Shown one piece after another: positions 23,855 through 33,647 of a DNA stretch of 64,000 nucleotides. The stretch's first letter is position 1. Every line of letters starts with the position of its first letter. The stretch comes from Ruminococcus sp. CAG:488 (lineage in GTDB: Bacteria > Bacillota > Clostridia > Oscillospirales > Acutalibacteraceae): contig HF999641.1 in assembly GCA_000434055.1 (NCBI GenBank), positions 70,680 through 134,679 of the forward strand, in the 5' to 3' direction. A program made the translations under genes and the position numbers. The notes below the pieces were generated by a model, which made no database searches, was not told where the DNA came from, and saw only the letters and a list, made by a program, of their open reading frames with translations.

Positions 23855-25052
23855 CCGATATGACAATCTTTTCAAAATCCTGAATACAGCCTTAACGGGC
23901 GAGGTCTTTGAATTGGACAAGCCCGATTTCAAGCTGCTGACAGGCTTGGCTTTTCAGCAAGAGGTTGCACCGATCTTTCTTGAGGGTGCAGTTAAATATG
24001 CGGAGTTTTCCCCTGCCCCTGTTGCCATTAAAGCGGAGCTGATATCAAAATCGACAAGCTCGGTTGTCACACAAACGCAAAATACGGCTGAGTTTTATTC
24101 AATATATAACAAGCTTCTCTCGGCAGGACTGAAACCCATAGTTTTAAAGGGTCTTATCTGCCGCAAGGCTTACGGCAGACTTGAAAATCACCGTGCTTCC
24201 GGCGATGAGGATATATATGTTTCCGAGCATGACTTTTCACTCTGCCTCCGTGTTCTCAACGAAAACGGATATACGGCAGACAATGAAGGTGACTTTTCCT
24301 TAAAATATTTAAAAAGGATACAGACCGTTTCATTTCATAACAGACGCAATCATTTGAAAATCGAGGTTCACCTGAATCTTTTCGGGACTCAGAATTCGTT
24401 CCGCACGGCAATGAACCGCGTTTTTGACAAAGCGCTGAAAAATCCTTACGAAATCAATTATGACGGCAACAGGCTGTACACGCTTGACCCGACAAATCAT
24501 TATATATTTTTATTTTTACATTATCTAAAGCATTTTATGACCACCGGCGCAGGCATCAGACACATCATGGATCTCGCCGTGTTTGGAAATAAATATAAAA
24601 AAGAAATCGACTTTTCATCTGCAGAAAAGGTTTTTTCCGAATTTATCGGAGGTGCTTTTTATGCCGACACCGTTGAGCTTATGAAGCTTCTCGGCGGCGA
24701 AGAAAACACCCCGTCAAAGCAGCTCGATCCGAGCACACTTTGTGAGGATCTTATCAACGGAGGTACCTTCGGACTCGATGATAAGGAGATAACCTACGCA
24801 AGTACGTTTATTTTTTCAAAAACCGGCGGAAGCAGATTCGGACTTCTGCGCTCGGTCTTCCCCTCTTACGATTTAATGTCGGCAATGCACCCCGAGCTTT
24901 ATGATAAGCCATGGAAGCTGCCATCATTATATTGCAAGAGAATAGTCAAGTATGTAGGTCACAAGCGTGACCCCGAGCTTGAAAGGGACGCCGTAAAAAA
25001 GGCGAAAGAACGTATTAAACTGATTACAGATTATAATTTAAAAAAGAAATAG
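23847..25052 (+). CDS. Family-5 nucleotidyltransferase (NTP_transf_5 type)
   Basis: A 401-residue protein with LKPIVLKGLICRKAYG followed by SGDEDIYV (Asp120, Asp122), the substrate and metal signature of the uncharacterised nucleotidyltransferase family PF14907. The family often occurs with PqqD, HPr-kinase-like and peptidase genes in RiPP loci; in pseudomycoidin-type lasso clusters such a protein acts after the kinase on the phosphorylated C-terminal serine. Overlaps the exporter by eight bases, with AGGAAAG upstream. It ends the coupled block; the next gene is 24 bases away. Confidence 0.82.
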   Translation: MNNRYDNLFKILNTALTGEVFELDKPDFKLLTGLAFQQEVAPIFLEGAVKYAEFSPAPVAIKAELISKSTSSVVTQTQNTAEFYSIYNKLLSAGLKPIVLKGLICRKAYGRLENHRASGDEDIYVSEHDFSLCLRVLNENGYTADNEGDFSLKYLKRIQTVSFHNRRNHLKIEVHLNLFGTQNSFRTAMNRVFDKALKNPYEINYDGNRLYTLDPTNHYIFLFLHYLKHFMTTGAGIRHIMDLAVFGNKYKKEIDFSSAEKVFSEFIGGAFYADTVELMKLLGGEENTPSKQLDPSTLCEDLINGGTFGLDDKEITYASTFIFSKTGGSRFGLLRSVFPSYDLMSAMHPELYDKPWKLPSLYCKRIVKYVGHKRDPELERDAVKKAKERIKLITDYNLKKK

Positions 25053-25076
25053 GAATTTTCTGAAGGGGATGTTTTT

Positions 25077-26294
25077 ATGAAAATACCGTTTTCTCCGCCG
25101 GATCTGACCGATGCGGAAATTGAGGAAGTTGCCTCAGCTATAAAATCGGGCTGGATCACAACGGGACCTAAAACCAAGGAGCTTGAAAGGGAGGTTGCCG
25201 CTCTCTGTCACACCAACAAAGCGGTTTGTCTCTCATCTCAGACCTCATGTGCCGAAATGGCGCTCCGTCTGCTCGGCATCGGTGAGGGTGACGAGGTTAT
25301 TGTTCCCGCATACACCTACACGGCTTCGGCAGAGATTGTTTGTCATGTTGGTGCAAGGTTGATCTTTATCGACAGTCAGCCCGACTCTCTCGAAATGGAT
25401 TATGACGCAGTTGAAAAAGCAATAACAGATAAAACCAAGGCTATTATCCCTGTTGATATCGGAGGTGTTCCCTGCGATTATGACCGAATCTTCTCAATCG
25501 TTGAGAAGAAAAAGGAGCTTTTCACTCCGTCCAATGATATTCAGTCTAAGTTCGGCAGAATAATCGTCTGCGCCGACACCGCTCATGCGTTCGGTTCAAC
25601 ATGGCACGGTAAGCCTATAGGCTCGGTCGCAGATTTTTCTGCATTCTCATTCCATGCCGTAAAGAATTTCACGACTGCGGAAGGCGGTGCACTGACTTGG
25701 AAGCCTAATGACGCTCTCGACGATGAAGAGCTTTATAAGCGGGTTCAGCTTTATTCGCTTCATGGTCAGTCGAAGGACGCTTTAAGCAAAAACCAGCTCG
25801 GCTCATGGGAATATGATATTCTCGGCCCATGGTATAAATGCAACATGACGGATATTCATGCCGCAATCGGTCTCGCTCAGATGAAGCGTTATCCGTCTCT
25901 TTTGAAGCACCGTCGTGAGATTATCGAAAAATTTGACAACGCATTTAAGCCGTTGGGAGTTCATACACTCCACCACTTTACCGACGAGTATACCTCTTCG
26001 GGTCATCTTTATCTGACAAGAGTGTTCAAGAAGAACGGCGAACCCATCAGCGATGAAGAACGCCGTGAGATAATCATTAAGATGGCAGAGCGTGGAATCA
26101 CAACCAATGTTCATTTCAAGCCGCTGCCGATGATGACAGGCTATAAGAAGCTCGGCTTTGATATCAAGGATTATCCCAATGCCTACGCGCATTACGCAAA
26201 TGAAATCAGCCTTCCTCTTTTCAGCCGTCTGACGGACGAAGAGGTTGACTACATAATCGATAATTATACAGATGTAATCAAGGAATACATATAA
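25077..26294 (+). CDS. DegT/DnrJ/EryC1 family nucleotide-sugar aminotransferase
   Basis: A 405-residue PLP aminotransferase with ADTAHAFGS, the internal aldimine lysine in SFHAVKNFTTAEGG (Lys196), and NVHFKPLPMM near the C-terminus. Family members aminate 4-keto or 3-keto nucleotide sugars, so the polymer probably contains an amino sugar. No matching dehydratase is adjacent except the NAD-dependent epimerase/dehydratase-family gene that follows. Ribosome site GAAGGGGATG. Although it directly follows the RiPP-like block, a sugar role is more likely than peptide modification. Confidence 0.88.
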   Translation: MKIPFSPPDLTDAEIEEVASAIKSGWITTGPKTKELEREVAALCHTNKAVCLSSQTSCAEMALRLLGIGEGDEVIVPAYTYTASAEIVCHVGARLIFIDSQPDSLEMDYDAVEKAITDKTKAIIPVDIGGVPCDYDRIFSIVEKKKELFTPSNDIQSKFGRIIVCADTAHAFGSTWHGKPIGSVADFSAFSFHAVKNFTTAEGGALTWKPNDALDDEELYKRVQLYSLHGQSKDALSKNQLGSWEYDILGPWYKCNMTDIHAAIGLAQMKRYPSLLKHRREIIEKFDNAFKPLGVHTLHHFTDEYTSSGHLYLTRVFKKNGEPISDEERREIIIKMAERGITTNVHFKPLPMMTGYKKLGFDIKDYPNAYAHYANEISLPLFSRLTDEEVDYIIDNYTDVIKEYI

Positions 26295-26328
26295 AGTTAT
26301 TTAATTTTATTACAACGGGGGTTTTGCC

Positions 26329-27339
26329 GTGTATATCGTTATCGGCGCATCAAGCTTCATCGGCGTATATACTGTCGATGAATTTATAAAGCAAGGCTGT
26401 GAAGTCACCGTCACAGGCAGAAACAACAAATTTCGTGAACACTATGACCGCCTTGGCGTTCCATACATAAACCTTGATCTTACCGAGAAAAAGGATTTTG
26501 ACAAGCTTCCAAAAGAGGGAGTTGACGGCGTTATTCTCCTTGCAGGCTTACTGCCCGCCAATGCACAGGTTGACCTTAATACAGACGAAAATGCGGCGGA
26601 TTATTTTGAAATTAACACAATCGGAACGATCAACGTTCTCGAATATTGCCGCAAAAACGGGATAAAAAGAGTTATTTCCAACTGCTCCTATGCCGATGTA
26701 AGAGGTGCATGGGGCAAAGGCGTAATTACAGAGGACGAACCGAGAGATTTCATATACACAGGCGACCACGCAGTTTATGTTTTCTCCAAAAATGCGGCAA
26801 ACGACGTGCTTGAATATTACAATCAGCAGCACGGAATGAAAAACGCATGGTTCCGTTTTCCTCCCGTTTACGGTGTAGGTCCGCATGACAGCCTTTATAT
26901 TAACGGCACTCTAAGAAAATCAGGACTTAAAATTTTCATTGACAATGCAAGTGAGGGCAAGGATATCTGCATTTTCGGTGACCCTAATCTCAGCCGTGAT
27001 GTTATCTATGTCAAAGACGTTGCTCATGCCTTTTATCTTGCAATGAAAAGCGTGCAGACATACGGACTTTATAACATGACCTCAGGCAGAGGTGTTACGC
27101 TTCAAGAACAAGCAGAGGTTATCCGTGACCTTTGGGCACCGTCCGAGAATCAAAAATCAAAAATAACCTACAAACCGGAAATTGTAAACAATACGCCGTC
27201 TTATTTATTCTCTATGGAAAAGGCAAAGTATGATTTCGGCTTCGTCCCAGAATATGCAGATTTCAGAACAATGATGACTGATTACAAGAAGGATTTAGAT
27301 AGAAATAAATATCAGGAGCTTTTCAACTATGTTAAATGA
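26329..27339 (+). CDS. NAD-dependent epimerase/dehydratase (extended SDR)
   Basis: A 336-residue extended SDR: Rossmann start VIGASSFIGVYT (GxxxFIG variant of GxxGxxG), a Ser/Tyr/Lys active site with YVFSK, and RFPPVYGVGP. Acts on a nucleotide sugar in the cytoplasm. GTG start preceded by ACGGGGG. Overlaps the next gene by 11 bases. Whether it is an epimerase, reductase or dehydratase is not decided by the motifs. Confidence 0.82.
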   Translation: MYIVIGASSFIGVYTVDEFIKQGCEVTVTGRNNKFREHYDRLGVPYINLDLTEKKDFDKLPKEGVDGVILLAGLLPANAQVDLNTDENAADYFEINTIGTINVLEYCRKNGIKRVISNCSYADVRGAWGKGVITEDEPRDFIYTGDHAVYVFSKNAANDVLEYYNQQHGMKNAWFRFPPVYGVGPHDSLYINGTLRKSGLKIFIDNASEGKDICIFGDPNLSRDVIYVKDVAHAFYLAMKSVQTYGLYNMTSGRGVTLQEQAEVIRDLWAPSENQKSKITYKPEIVNNTPSYLFSMEKAKYDFGFVPEYADFRTMMTDYKKDLDRNKYQELFNYVK

Positions 27340-28042
27340 CAAAAAAAACAATGGTTTTTCCCTTGCACCTGATAACACAAAGCCTTCGGGAAGTCTGATT
27401 TACAGAATAATAAAAAGAGGCTTTGATGTTTTATTTTCCGCCGTATTGATGATTCCAGTCGGGATTTTAATCGGGATTTTTTCTTTTGCTATCAAGCTTG
27501 ACGACGGCGGCTCGGTATTCTATATGGCTGAAAGAACAGGACGTTTCGGAAAAACATTTAAGATGTTCAAGCTGCGCTCGATGAAAGAGAATGCACCCGA
27601 TATCCGTCTTGCCGACGGCTCAACCTACAACGGCGACGACGACCCGAGAGTAACTCGTTTCGGCAAATTTGCAAGAAAAACGAGCGTTGACGAACTTCCG
27701 CAGATAATCAATATTTTAAAGGGCGATATGAGCTTCATAGGACCACGTCCCGATACGCCAATAGGCTCGGCAGCATATACCGATGAAGAAAAAATCATAC
27801 TCACAGTCCGCCCCGGAATCACCGGATACAATCAGGCAATTAACAGAAACTCGGTGCTTACCAAAGAGAAGTTTGCAAACGACATCTATTATGTTAGGCA
27901 TCTTTCGCTTTGGTTTGATATAAAAATTATATTTATGACCCTCATGACCGTTTTAAAAAGAAAAAATGTTAACCGTGATGGAGCAAACTTAGATGATACC
28001 TTCGTTCTTGAAAACGAAAAAGAGACAACGGAAATCAAATAA
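27329..28042 (+). CDS. Initiating phosphoglycosyl transferase (polyprenyl-phosphate sugar-1-P transferase)
   Basis: A 237-residue monotopic PGT of the WcaJ/WbaP C-terminal type: a hydrophobic re-entrant helix near residues 25-50, FKMFKLRSM, the catalytic SVDELPQ dyad, GDMSFIGPRPD and VRPGITGYNQ. It transfers a sugar phosphate to undecaprenyl phosphate, the first step of repeat-unit assembly. This gene and the flippase and polymerase below define the locus as Wzx/Wzy type. Confidence 0.92.
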   Translation: MLNDKKNNGFSLAPDNTKPSGSLIYRIIKRGFDVLFSAVLMIPVGILIGIFSFAIKLDDGGSVFYMAERTGRFGKTFKMFKLRSMKENAPDIRLADGSTYNGDDDPRVTRFGKFARKTSVDELPQIINILKGDMSFIGPRPDTPIGSAAYTDEEKIILTVRPGITGYNQAINRNSVLTKEKFANDIYYVRHLSLWFDIKIIFMTLMTVLKRKNVNRDGANLDDTFVLENEKETTEIK

Positions 28043-28057
28043 CCTCAGGACTGTTTT

Positions 28058-29254
28058 ATGAAGAAAAAGATAATGATTTTGGGAGCAAGTATTCTTCAGC
28101 TTCCGGCAATTAAAAAAGCAAAAGAAATGGGACTTCTTCCGATCGTCGTGGATATGAATCCCCGTGCCGTCGGCTTCTCCGAGGGTAATATCCTCAAGGA
28201 GGTCATCAGCACTATCGACATTCCCGCCGTAGTTGACGCCGCAAAGCGACACAGGGTTGACGGGGTAATGACTCTCGCATCCGATATGCCGATGCGCTGC
28301 GTTGCCGCCGTTGCCAAGGAGCTCGGGATAGTCGGAATAAGCGACGAAACGGCAATCAAGGCGACTGACAAGGGTGAGATGCGTAAGGCTCTTGCCGCTC
28401 ATAATGTTCCCATTCCAAAGTTCCATGTTGTTTCAAGCAAGCAGGAATTTGATGAGATCGTTCCACTGTTCACAACACCGTTTATCGTAAAGCCTGCCGA
28501 CAATTCAGGCAGCCGCGGGGTGATCAGGCTCTCTGATTCATCCGATAAGGCCGCCGTTGACAGCGCCTATGAATACAGCCTTGAATCCTCAAGGAACGGC
28601 AAGGTTGTTGTTGAGGAATTCATGGAAGGTCCCGAGGTCAGTGTAGAAACTCTGAGCGTTGACGGAAAATGTCATGTCATTCAAATTACGGATAAGATCA
28701 CAACCGGCGCACCTCATTTCGTTGAAATGGGTCACACTCAGCCCAGCAGACTGGATAAAAAAACAACGGACGAGATAAGCCGAATAGCAAGAGAAGCGAA
28801 CAGAGCCGTCGGAATAAGCAACGGTCCGTCACATACGGAAATCATTGTAACAAAGGACGGCCCGAAGATTGTCGAACTCGGTGCAAGACTCGGCGGAGAC
28901 TGCATAACGACCCACCTTGTTCCGCTCTCAACCGGTATGAATATGGTTGAAAGTTGCATCAAAATTGCCATGGGTGAAAAGCCGGACCTCTCTGTTATCA
29001 TTGACCGCGGAGCGGCAATACGCTACTTTCCCCAGCATAGAGGAACGGTTGAAAGCATTGAAGGCTTGGAAGAGGCAAGAAAAATTGACGGAGTCGTTTC
29101 AATAAACATTGTTCACGATGTCGGCGAAACGATTACGGACGTTACGGACAGCGGCTCGCGCATGGGCTTTATAATCGCACAGGGCAGCAACGCCGATGCC
29201 GCCGTTAAAACATGCGAGGAAGCCATGGATAAGATAAAGATTACCATTCGTTGA
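28058..29254 (+). CDS. ATP-grasp ligase
   Basis: A 398-residue ATP-grasp enzyme: N-terminal Rossmann-like domain, ATP-binding core PFIVKPADNSGSRGV, EEFMEGPEVSVETLS, and the metal-binding IVELGARLGGDC. ATP-grasp ligases join a carboxylate to an amine or thiol through an acylphosphate. In a polysaccharide locus it may attach an amino acid to an amino or uronic sugar; the aminotransferase and uronate-forming dehydrogenase nearby would supply such groups. Substrates unknown. Confidence 0.85.
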   Translation: MKKKIMILGASILQLPAIKKAKEMGLLPIVVDMNPRAVGFSEGNILKEVISTIDIPAVVDAAKRHRVDGVMTLASDMPMRCVAAVAKELGIVGISDETAIKATDKGEMRKALAAHNVPIPKFHVVSSKQEFDEIVPLFTTPFIVKPADNSGSRGVIRLSDSSDKAAVDSAYEYSLESSRNGKVVVEEFMEGPEVSVETLSVDGKCHVIQITDKITTGAPHFVEMGHTQPSRLDKKTTDEISRIAREANRAVGISNGPSHTEIIVTKDGPKIVELGARLGGDCITTHLVPLSTGMNMVESCIKIAMGEKPDLSVIIDRGAAIRYFPQHRGTVESIEGLEEARKIDGVVSINIVHDVGETITDVTDSGSRMGFIIAQGSNADAAVKTCEEAMDKIKITIR

Positions 29255-29270
29255 GAGGATTAGTCGGATA

Positions 29271-30503
29271 ATGAAAATTTTAACCTTTAGCTGTTACTAT
29301 ACCCCGGAAATTGCGGCAAGCATGTACCTGACAGAGGATATGCTGAAAGGCATGGCTGAAGCGGGTCACAGCATTGAAATGTATGTACCCGTACCCTGCC
29401 GAGGAGTCAGCGACGAAGTTAGAAATGAATATAAAAAAAAGAAAACTGAGATTCTTTACGACGGCAAGCTGACGATTCACAGATTTGCGCTTTATAAAGA
29501 GGGCAGAAATTCCCTCATGCGTGCTTTCCGTTACGGCCTTTTGAATCTCATTTTTATAATAAAAGGTTTGAGCAAAAAAGCTGATGTTATATTTACCCAA
29601 AGCACTCCTCCGACTCAGGGAATGATGTCAGGATTTCTGAAAGCCTGCAAAAAGATACCGTTTGTATATAATCTCCAGGATATTTTCCCCGATTCCCTTG
29701 TAAATACGGGTATGACATCCGAGGGAAGCATCATTTGGAAAATAGGACGTGCGGTCGAGAATTATACATACCGCCATGCCGATAATATCATAGTTATTTC
29801 AGAGGATTTTAAAAAGAATATAATGGCAAAGGGCGTTCCCGAAAATAAGATTACGGTCGTTCCGAACTGGGCGGATACGCAAGGCGTTCACCCGATCGGA
29901 AGAAAGGACAATAAGCTTATCAAAAAGTACGGACTTGACCCGAGCCTATTTTATATAACCTATTGCGGCAATATCGGATATACGCAAAACATGGAGCTTC
30001 TGCTTGAAGCCGCAAAGATTTTGAAGTACGAAATTCCGCAGCTTCGTTTTGCTCTCATCGGCGACGGTGCGGCAATGGACGAGATAAGTAAAAGAATAGC
30101 CGACGAGCATATTGAGGACGTTATTCATATTCCGTTCCAGCCGTACGACGATATTGCACATGTTTTCAGCCTCGGCGATGTCGGACTTATAATCAGCAAG
30201 CCGAATGTCGGAAGTAATTCCGTGCCGAGCAAAACATGGAGCATTATGGCGGCGGAAAAGCCGCTTCTCGCCTCATTTGATAAAGAAAGTGAGCTTTGCA
30301 AAATCATTGAAGAAAACGATTGCGGTCTTGTTGCCGACGCAGGCGACCTTGACGGATTTATTGAGGCGGTCAAAAAAATGTATAACGACCGTGAAAAAGC
30401 AATTTTGCAGGGCAAAAACGGAAAAACTTTTCTTATGTCCGAGTTTGACAGAGACACCTGCGTGAAGAAATATGTTGAAACGCTTGAAAAGGTTGTGAAG
30501 TAA
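29271..30503 (+). CDS. Glycosyltransferase, GT4 family (WbuB-like)
   Basis: A 410-residue GT-B enzyme: N-terminal [26 protein letters not shown], a donor-side [17 protein letters not shown] and [13 protein letters not shown], and the C-terminal nucleotide-binding region around [16 protein letters not shown]. Retaining sugar transfer to the lipid-linked repeat unit in the cytoplasm. Follows the ATP-grasp gene by 16 bases. Confidence 0.9.
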   Translation: MKILTFSCYYTPEIAASMYLTEDMLKGMAEAGHSIEMYVPVPCRGVSDEVRNEYKKKKTEILYDGKLTIHRFALYKEGRNSLMRAFRYGLLNLIFIIKGLSKKADVIFTQSTPPTQGMMSGFLKACKKIPFVYNLQDIFPDSLVNTGMTSEGSIIWKIGRAVENYTYRHADNIIVISEDFKKNIMAKGVPENKITVVPNWADTQGVHPIGRKDNKLIKKYGLDPSLFYITYCGNIGYTQNMELLLEAAKILKYEIPQLRFALIGDGAAMDEISKRIADEHIEDVIHIPFQPYDDIAHVFSLGDVGLIISKPNVGSNSVPSKTWSIMAAEKPLLASFDKESELCKIIEENDCGLVADAGDLDGFIEAVKKMYNDREKAILQGKNGKTFLMSEFDRDTCVKKYVETLEKVVK

Positions 30504-30504
30504 C

Positions 30505-31131
30505 ATGAGTGCATTGATAAATGTAGCACTTTCAAAAATTAAAAGTATTTTTAATTCCCGCATAGCCTTTTCGGCAATTTTATATAACAGTAAAATTGAT
30601 AAGACTTCTGCTGTACGTCAAGGATCACGGCTTTACGGAGTTACAATGGAAAAATACTCCTACGTTGCAAGAAATTCGCTGATTCAAAACACATCAATAG
30701 GTGCATTTTGCTCAATCTCAGAGGGGTGCAACATAGGCATGCCGTCACATCCAACAAATCTTGTTTCTACCTCCCCTGTTTTTCTCTCGGGAAGAAATTA
30801 TCTCAAAAAAAACTTTTCTTCCGTCGCTTATGAAGATTGTCCCCTTACAACAATAGGCAACGACGTTTGGATTGGTGCTCATGCCCAGATAAAAAGCGGA
30901 ATAACGATAGGAACAGGATCTATTGTTGCCGCAGGTGCAGTTGTGACAAAGGACGTACCTCCATATGCCATAGTCGGCGGAGTTCCTGCTAAAATTATCA
31001 GATACCGTTTTCCGGAAGAAACAGTTGAGAAACTTCTGAAAAGCGAATGGTGGAAATTATCCGACAAAGAAATTGCCGCAAGAGCTGAATATGTCGGTGA
31101 ACCGAAAGATTTTTTACGAGAGGAAGTCTGA
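30505..31131 (+). CDS. Hexapeptide-repeat O/N-acetyltransferase (LbH)
   Basis: A 208-residue left-handed beta-helix transferase with imperfect hexapeptides from about residue 50 to 160 ([57 protein letters not shown]) and PAKIIRYRF. Probably acetylates a sugar of the repeat unit using acetyl-CoA. Starts one base after the preceding stop. Confidence 0.9.
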   Translation: MSALINVALSKIKSIFNSRIAFSAILYNSKIDKTSAVRQGSRLYGVTMEKYSYVARNSLIQNTSIGAFCSISEGCNIGMPSHPTNLVSTSPVFLSGRNYLKKNFSSVAYEDCPLTTIGNDVWIGAHAQIKSGITIGTGSIVAAGAVVTKDVPPYAIVGGVPAKIIRYRFPEETVEKLLKSEWWKLSDKEIAARAEYVGEPKDFLREEV

Positions 31132-31132
31132 G

Positions 31133-32284
31133 ATGAAAATAGTTCATCTTTGTCTTGGCGCATTTTTCCCGGATAACTATTCATATCAAGAAAATATGTT
31201 GCCGAAATTCCATAAAAAACAGGGTTACGATGTTGAAGTGATCGCTTCCCTTGAAACATTTGATAATGACGGAAAAACGTGTTATTACAGCGAGGCAAAG
31301 CGCTACACAAACGAAAATGATGTATTGGTTACAAGGCTCAACTACAAATCTCCGGATAAAATTTATAAAAAGCTTAAAAGGTTTTCAGAATTGAGTCAGG
31401 CTCTTGAAATGGCAAAGCCCGATATTTTATTTATTCATAATGTTCAGTTCCTTGACATGGACAAGGTCGTTTCATATCTTAAAAGGAACAAAAAAGTTAA
31501 AGTCTTTTGTGACAATCATGCCGATTTCACTAACAGTGCAAAGGGATTTGTTTCACGAAAAATTCTTCACGGAATCATCTGGAAGCACTGTGCCAAAAGT
31601 ATTGAGCCTTACACAACAAAGTTTTACGGCGTTCTTCCCGCAAGAGTTGACTTTCTCAAGGAAGTGTATGGTCTCCCGGAGGAAAAATGCGAGCTGCTTG
31701 TTATGGGCGCCGATGACGACAGGGTTTCACAGGCCTCAGATCCGGCGGTCAGGGAAGCTGTCAGGAAGCGTTATAAAATCAATGACGACGAAATATTGCT
31801 TGTAACGGGCGGTAAAATCGACCACAATAAGACGCAGACCTTAACGCTGATGGATGCAATAAACAAGCTGGATAATCCTAAAATTAAGCTCACCGTGTTT
31901 GGAAGCGTTGTTCCGGAGCTGAAAGAAAAATTCAACTCCCTTTTAAGCGACAACGTAATATATTCGGGTTGGAAGAAATCCGATGATATTTACGATGAAT
32001 TTGCCGCTGCGGATATAGTTGTTTTTCCGGGACTTCATTCGGTTCTTTGGGAGCAGGCTGTCGCTATGGGCAAGCCGTGTATATTTAAAAGAATCAGCGG
32101 TTTCACTCATATTGATATAGGAGGCAACTGTCTTTTCTTTGAAAACGACAGCGAGGGCGAATACATAAAAAAAATCAAGCTTTCTATAGAAAAGCTTGAT
32201 GAAATAAAATATGCCGCTGAAACTCACGGCAAGGAAAAATTTTCCTACAACAATATAGCCAAAAGATCTGTTGAAGCAGAATAA
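31133..32284 (+). CDS. Glycosyltransferase, GT4-like
   Basis: A 383-residue GT-B enzyme starting MKIVHLCLGAFFPDNYSYQ, with LVTGGKIDHNKTQTL, YSGWKKSDDIYDEFAAADIVVFPGLHSVLWEQAVAMG-type C-terminal motif. I use the ATG at 31133 with GAGGAAG upstream instead of the longer frame that overlaps the acetyltransferase. Transfers one sugar of the repeat unit; donor unknown. Confidence 0.87.
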   Translation: MKIVHLCLGAFFPDNYSYQENMLPKFHKKQGYDVEVIASLETFDNDGKTCYYSEAKRYTNENDVLVTRLNYKSPDKIYKKLKRFSELSQALEMAKPDILFIHNVQFLDMDKVVSYLKRNKKVKVFCDNHADFTNSAKGFVSRKILHGIIWKHCAKSIEPYTTKFYGVLPARVDFLKEVYGLPEEKCELLVMGADDDRVSQASDPAVREAVRKRYKINDDEILLVTGGKIDHNKTQTLTLMDAINKLDNPKIKLTVFGSVVPELKEKFNSLLSDNVIYSGWKKSDDIYDEFAAADIVVFPGLHSVLWEQAVAMGKPCIFKRISGFTHIDIGGNCLFFENDSEGEYIKKIKLSIEKLDEIKYAAETHGKEKFSYNNIAKRSVEAE

Positions 32285-32310
32285 AACAAAAAAGGAATTG
32301 GTGATCGGTA

Positions 32311-33636
32311 ATGTCTTTGTACGAAAAACTTATCAGTAAAGAAGAATCATTGTCCGTTGTCGGCCTCGGCTATGTCGGCATGCCGCTGGCTGTTGCTTTC
32401 GCCGCAAAAGGCTTAAACGTTATAGGTTTTGACCTCAATGAAAAGAAGATAAATCTTTACAAATCAGGCATCGACCCGACAAAGGAGGTCGGTGACGAGG
32501 CTATACGCTCAACAACAATATATTTCACACCCGATGAAAAGGATTTGAGAAAGGCGAAATTTCATATTGTTGCCGTTCCGACACCTGTAAATACAGACCA
32601 TACTCCCGACCTTACTCCCGTTATCGGAGCTTCGCAAATTGTCGGACGCAACCTTACCAAGGGTTCAATCGTTGTTTTCGAGTCAACCGTTTACCCGGGC
32701 TGTACCGAGGACGTATGTATCCCCGTACTTGAAAAGGAATCGGGACTCAAATGCGGCGTAGATTTTAAAATCGGCTACTCACCCGAGAGAATCAACCCGG
32801 GCGACAAGGTTCACCGCCTTGAAAATATACATAAGATAGTTTCTGGAATGGATAAAGAGTCACTTGACGAAATCAAAAATATTTACGATATCGTTATCGA
32901 GGTCGGCACTCATCCCGTATCAAACATAAAGACCGCTGAGGCGGTAAAGGTTGTCGAAAACAGCCAGCGTGATATCAACATTGCCTTTATGAATGAGCTT
33001 GCAATGGTATTTGACCGCATGAACATTGACACAAACGAGGTCATTGACGGAATGAATACAAAATGGAACGCTCTCGGCTTCAGACCGGGTCTTGTCGGCG
33101 GACATTGCATCGGCGTTGACCCCTATTATTTCACCTATGAAGCGGAAAAGCTCGGCTATCACAGTCAAATCATTCTCAGCGGACGTATTGTAAACGACAA
33201 TATGGGCAAATACGTCGCCGATGCCGCTATCAAAAAAATGGTTGAAGCAGGACAGGCTCCCAAGAACAGTAAGGTCGTCATTATGGGTCTCACTTTTAAA
33301 GAGAACTGCCCCGATATCAGAAACTCAAAGGTTGAGGATATCATAAAAAGACTCCATGAGTATGAGATCAAGCCGCTTGTTGTTGACCCGTGGGCAAACA
33401 AGGCGGAGGCACTTGCCGAATACGGCATCGAGCTTACGGATATGAACGATGTCCATGACGCAGACTGCGTTATTATGGCAGTCGCTCATAAAGAATTCAA
33501 AGACCTTAGATTGGACGGAGCATCAAAGCTGTTCAACGACAAGCTCGCCGCAGAAAGCAGAGTTTTCCTTGACGTTAAAGGCTTATACACCGTCGAGGAG
33601 CTTGAAAACTCAGGAATGAAATACTGGAGACTTTAA
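32311..33636 (+). CDS. UDP-sugar 6-dehydrogenase (UDP-HexNAc uronate-forming, WbpO/TviB type)
   Basis: A 441-residue NAD-dependent four-electron dehydrogenase: VGLGYVGMPLAVAFA, VAVPTPV, and the catalytic cysteine Cys266 in GGHCIGVDPYY, then GLTFKENCPDIRNSK. The length and the PDIRNSK motif match UDP-N-acetyl-galactosamine/glucosamine dehydrogenases better than UDP-glucose dehydrogenase. It should give the polymer a uronic acid and negative charge. Confidence 0.92.
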   Translation: MSLYEKLISKEESLSVVGLGYVGMPLAVAFAAKGLNVIGFDLNEKKINLYKSGIDPTKEVGDEAIRSTTIYFTPDEKDLRKAKFHIVAVPTPVNTDHTPDLTPVIGASQIVGRNLTKGSIVVFESTVYPGCTEDVCIPVLEKESGLKCGVDFKIGYSPERINPGDKVHRLENIHKIVSGMDKESLDEIKNIYDIVIEVGTHPVSNIKTAEAVKVVENSQRDINIAFMNELAMVFDRMNIDTNEVIDGMNTKWNALGFRPGLVGGHCIGVDPYYFTYEAEKLGYHSQIILSGRIVNDNMGKYVADAAIKKMVEAGQAPKNSKVVIMGLTFKENCPDIRNSKVEDIIKRLHEYEIKPLVVDPWANKAEALAEYGIELTDMNDVHDADCVIMAVAHKEFKDLRLDGASKLFNDKLAAESRVFLDVKGLYTVEELENSGMKYWRL

Positions 33637-33647
33637 GAGGAATAACT

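Noticed and set aside
19690..25052. Lasso peptide cluster
   Set aside because: Kinase, nucleotidyltransferase, PqqD and exporter fit, but there is no asparagine-synthetase-like cyclase and no B2 protease, and a radical SAM enzyme is present instead.
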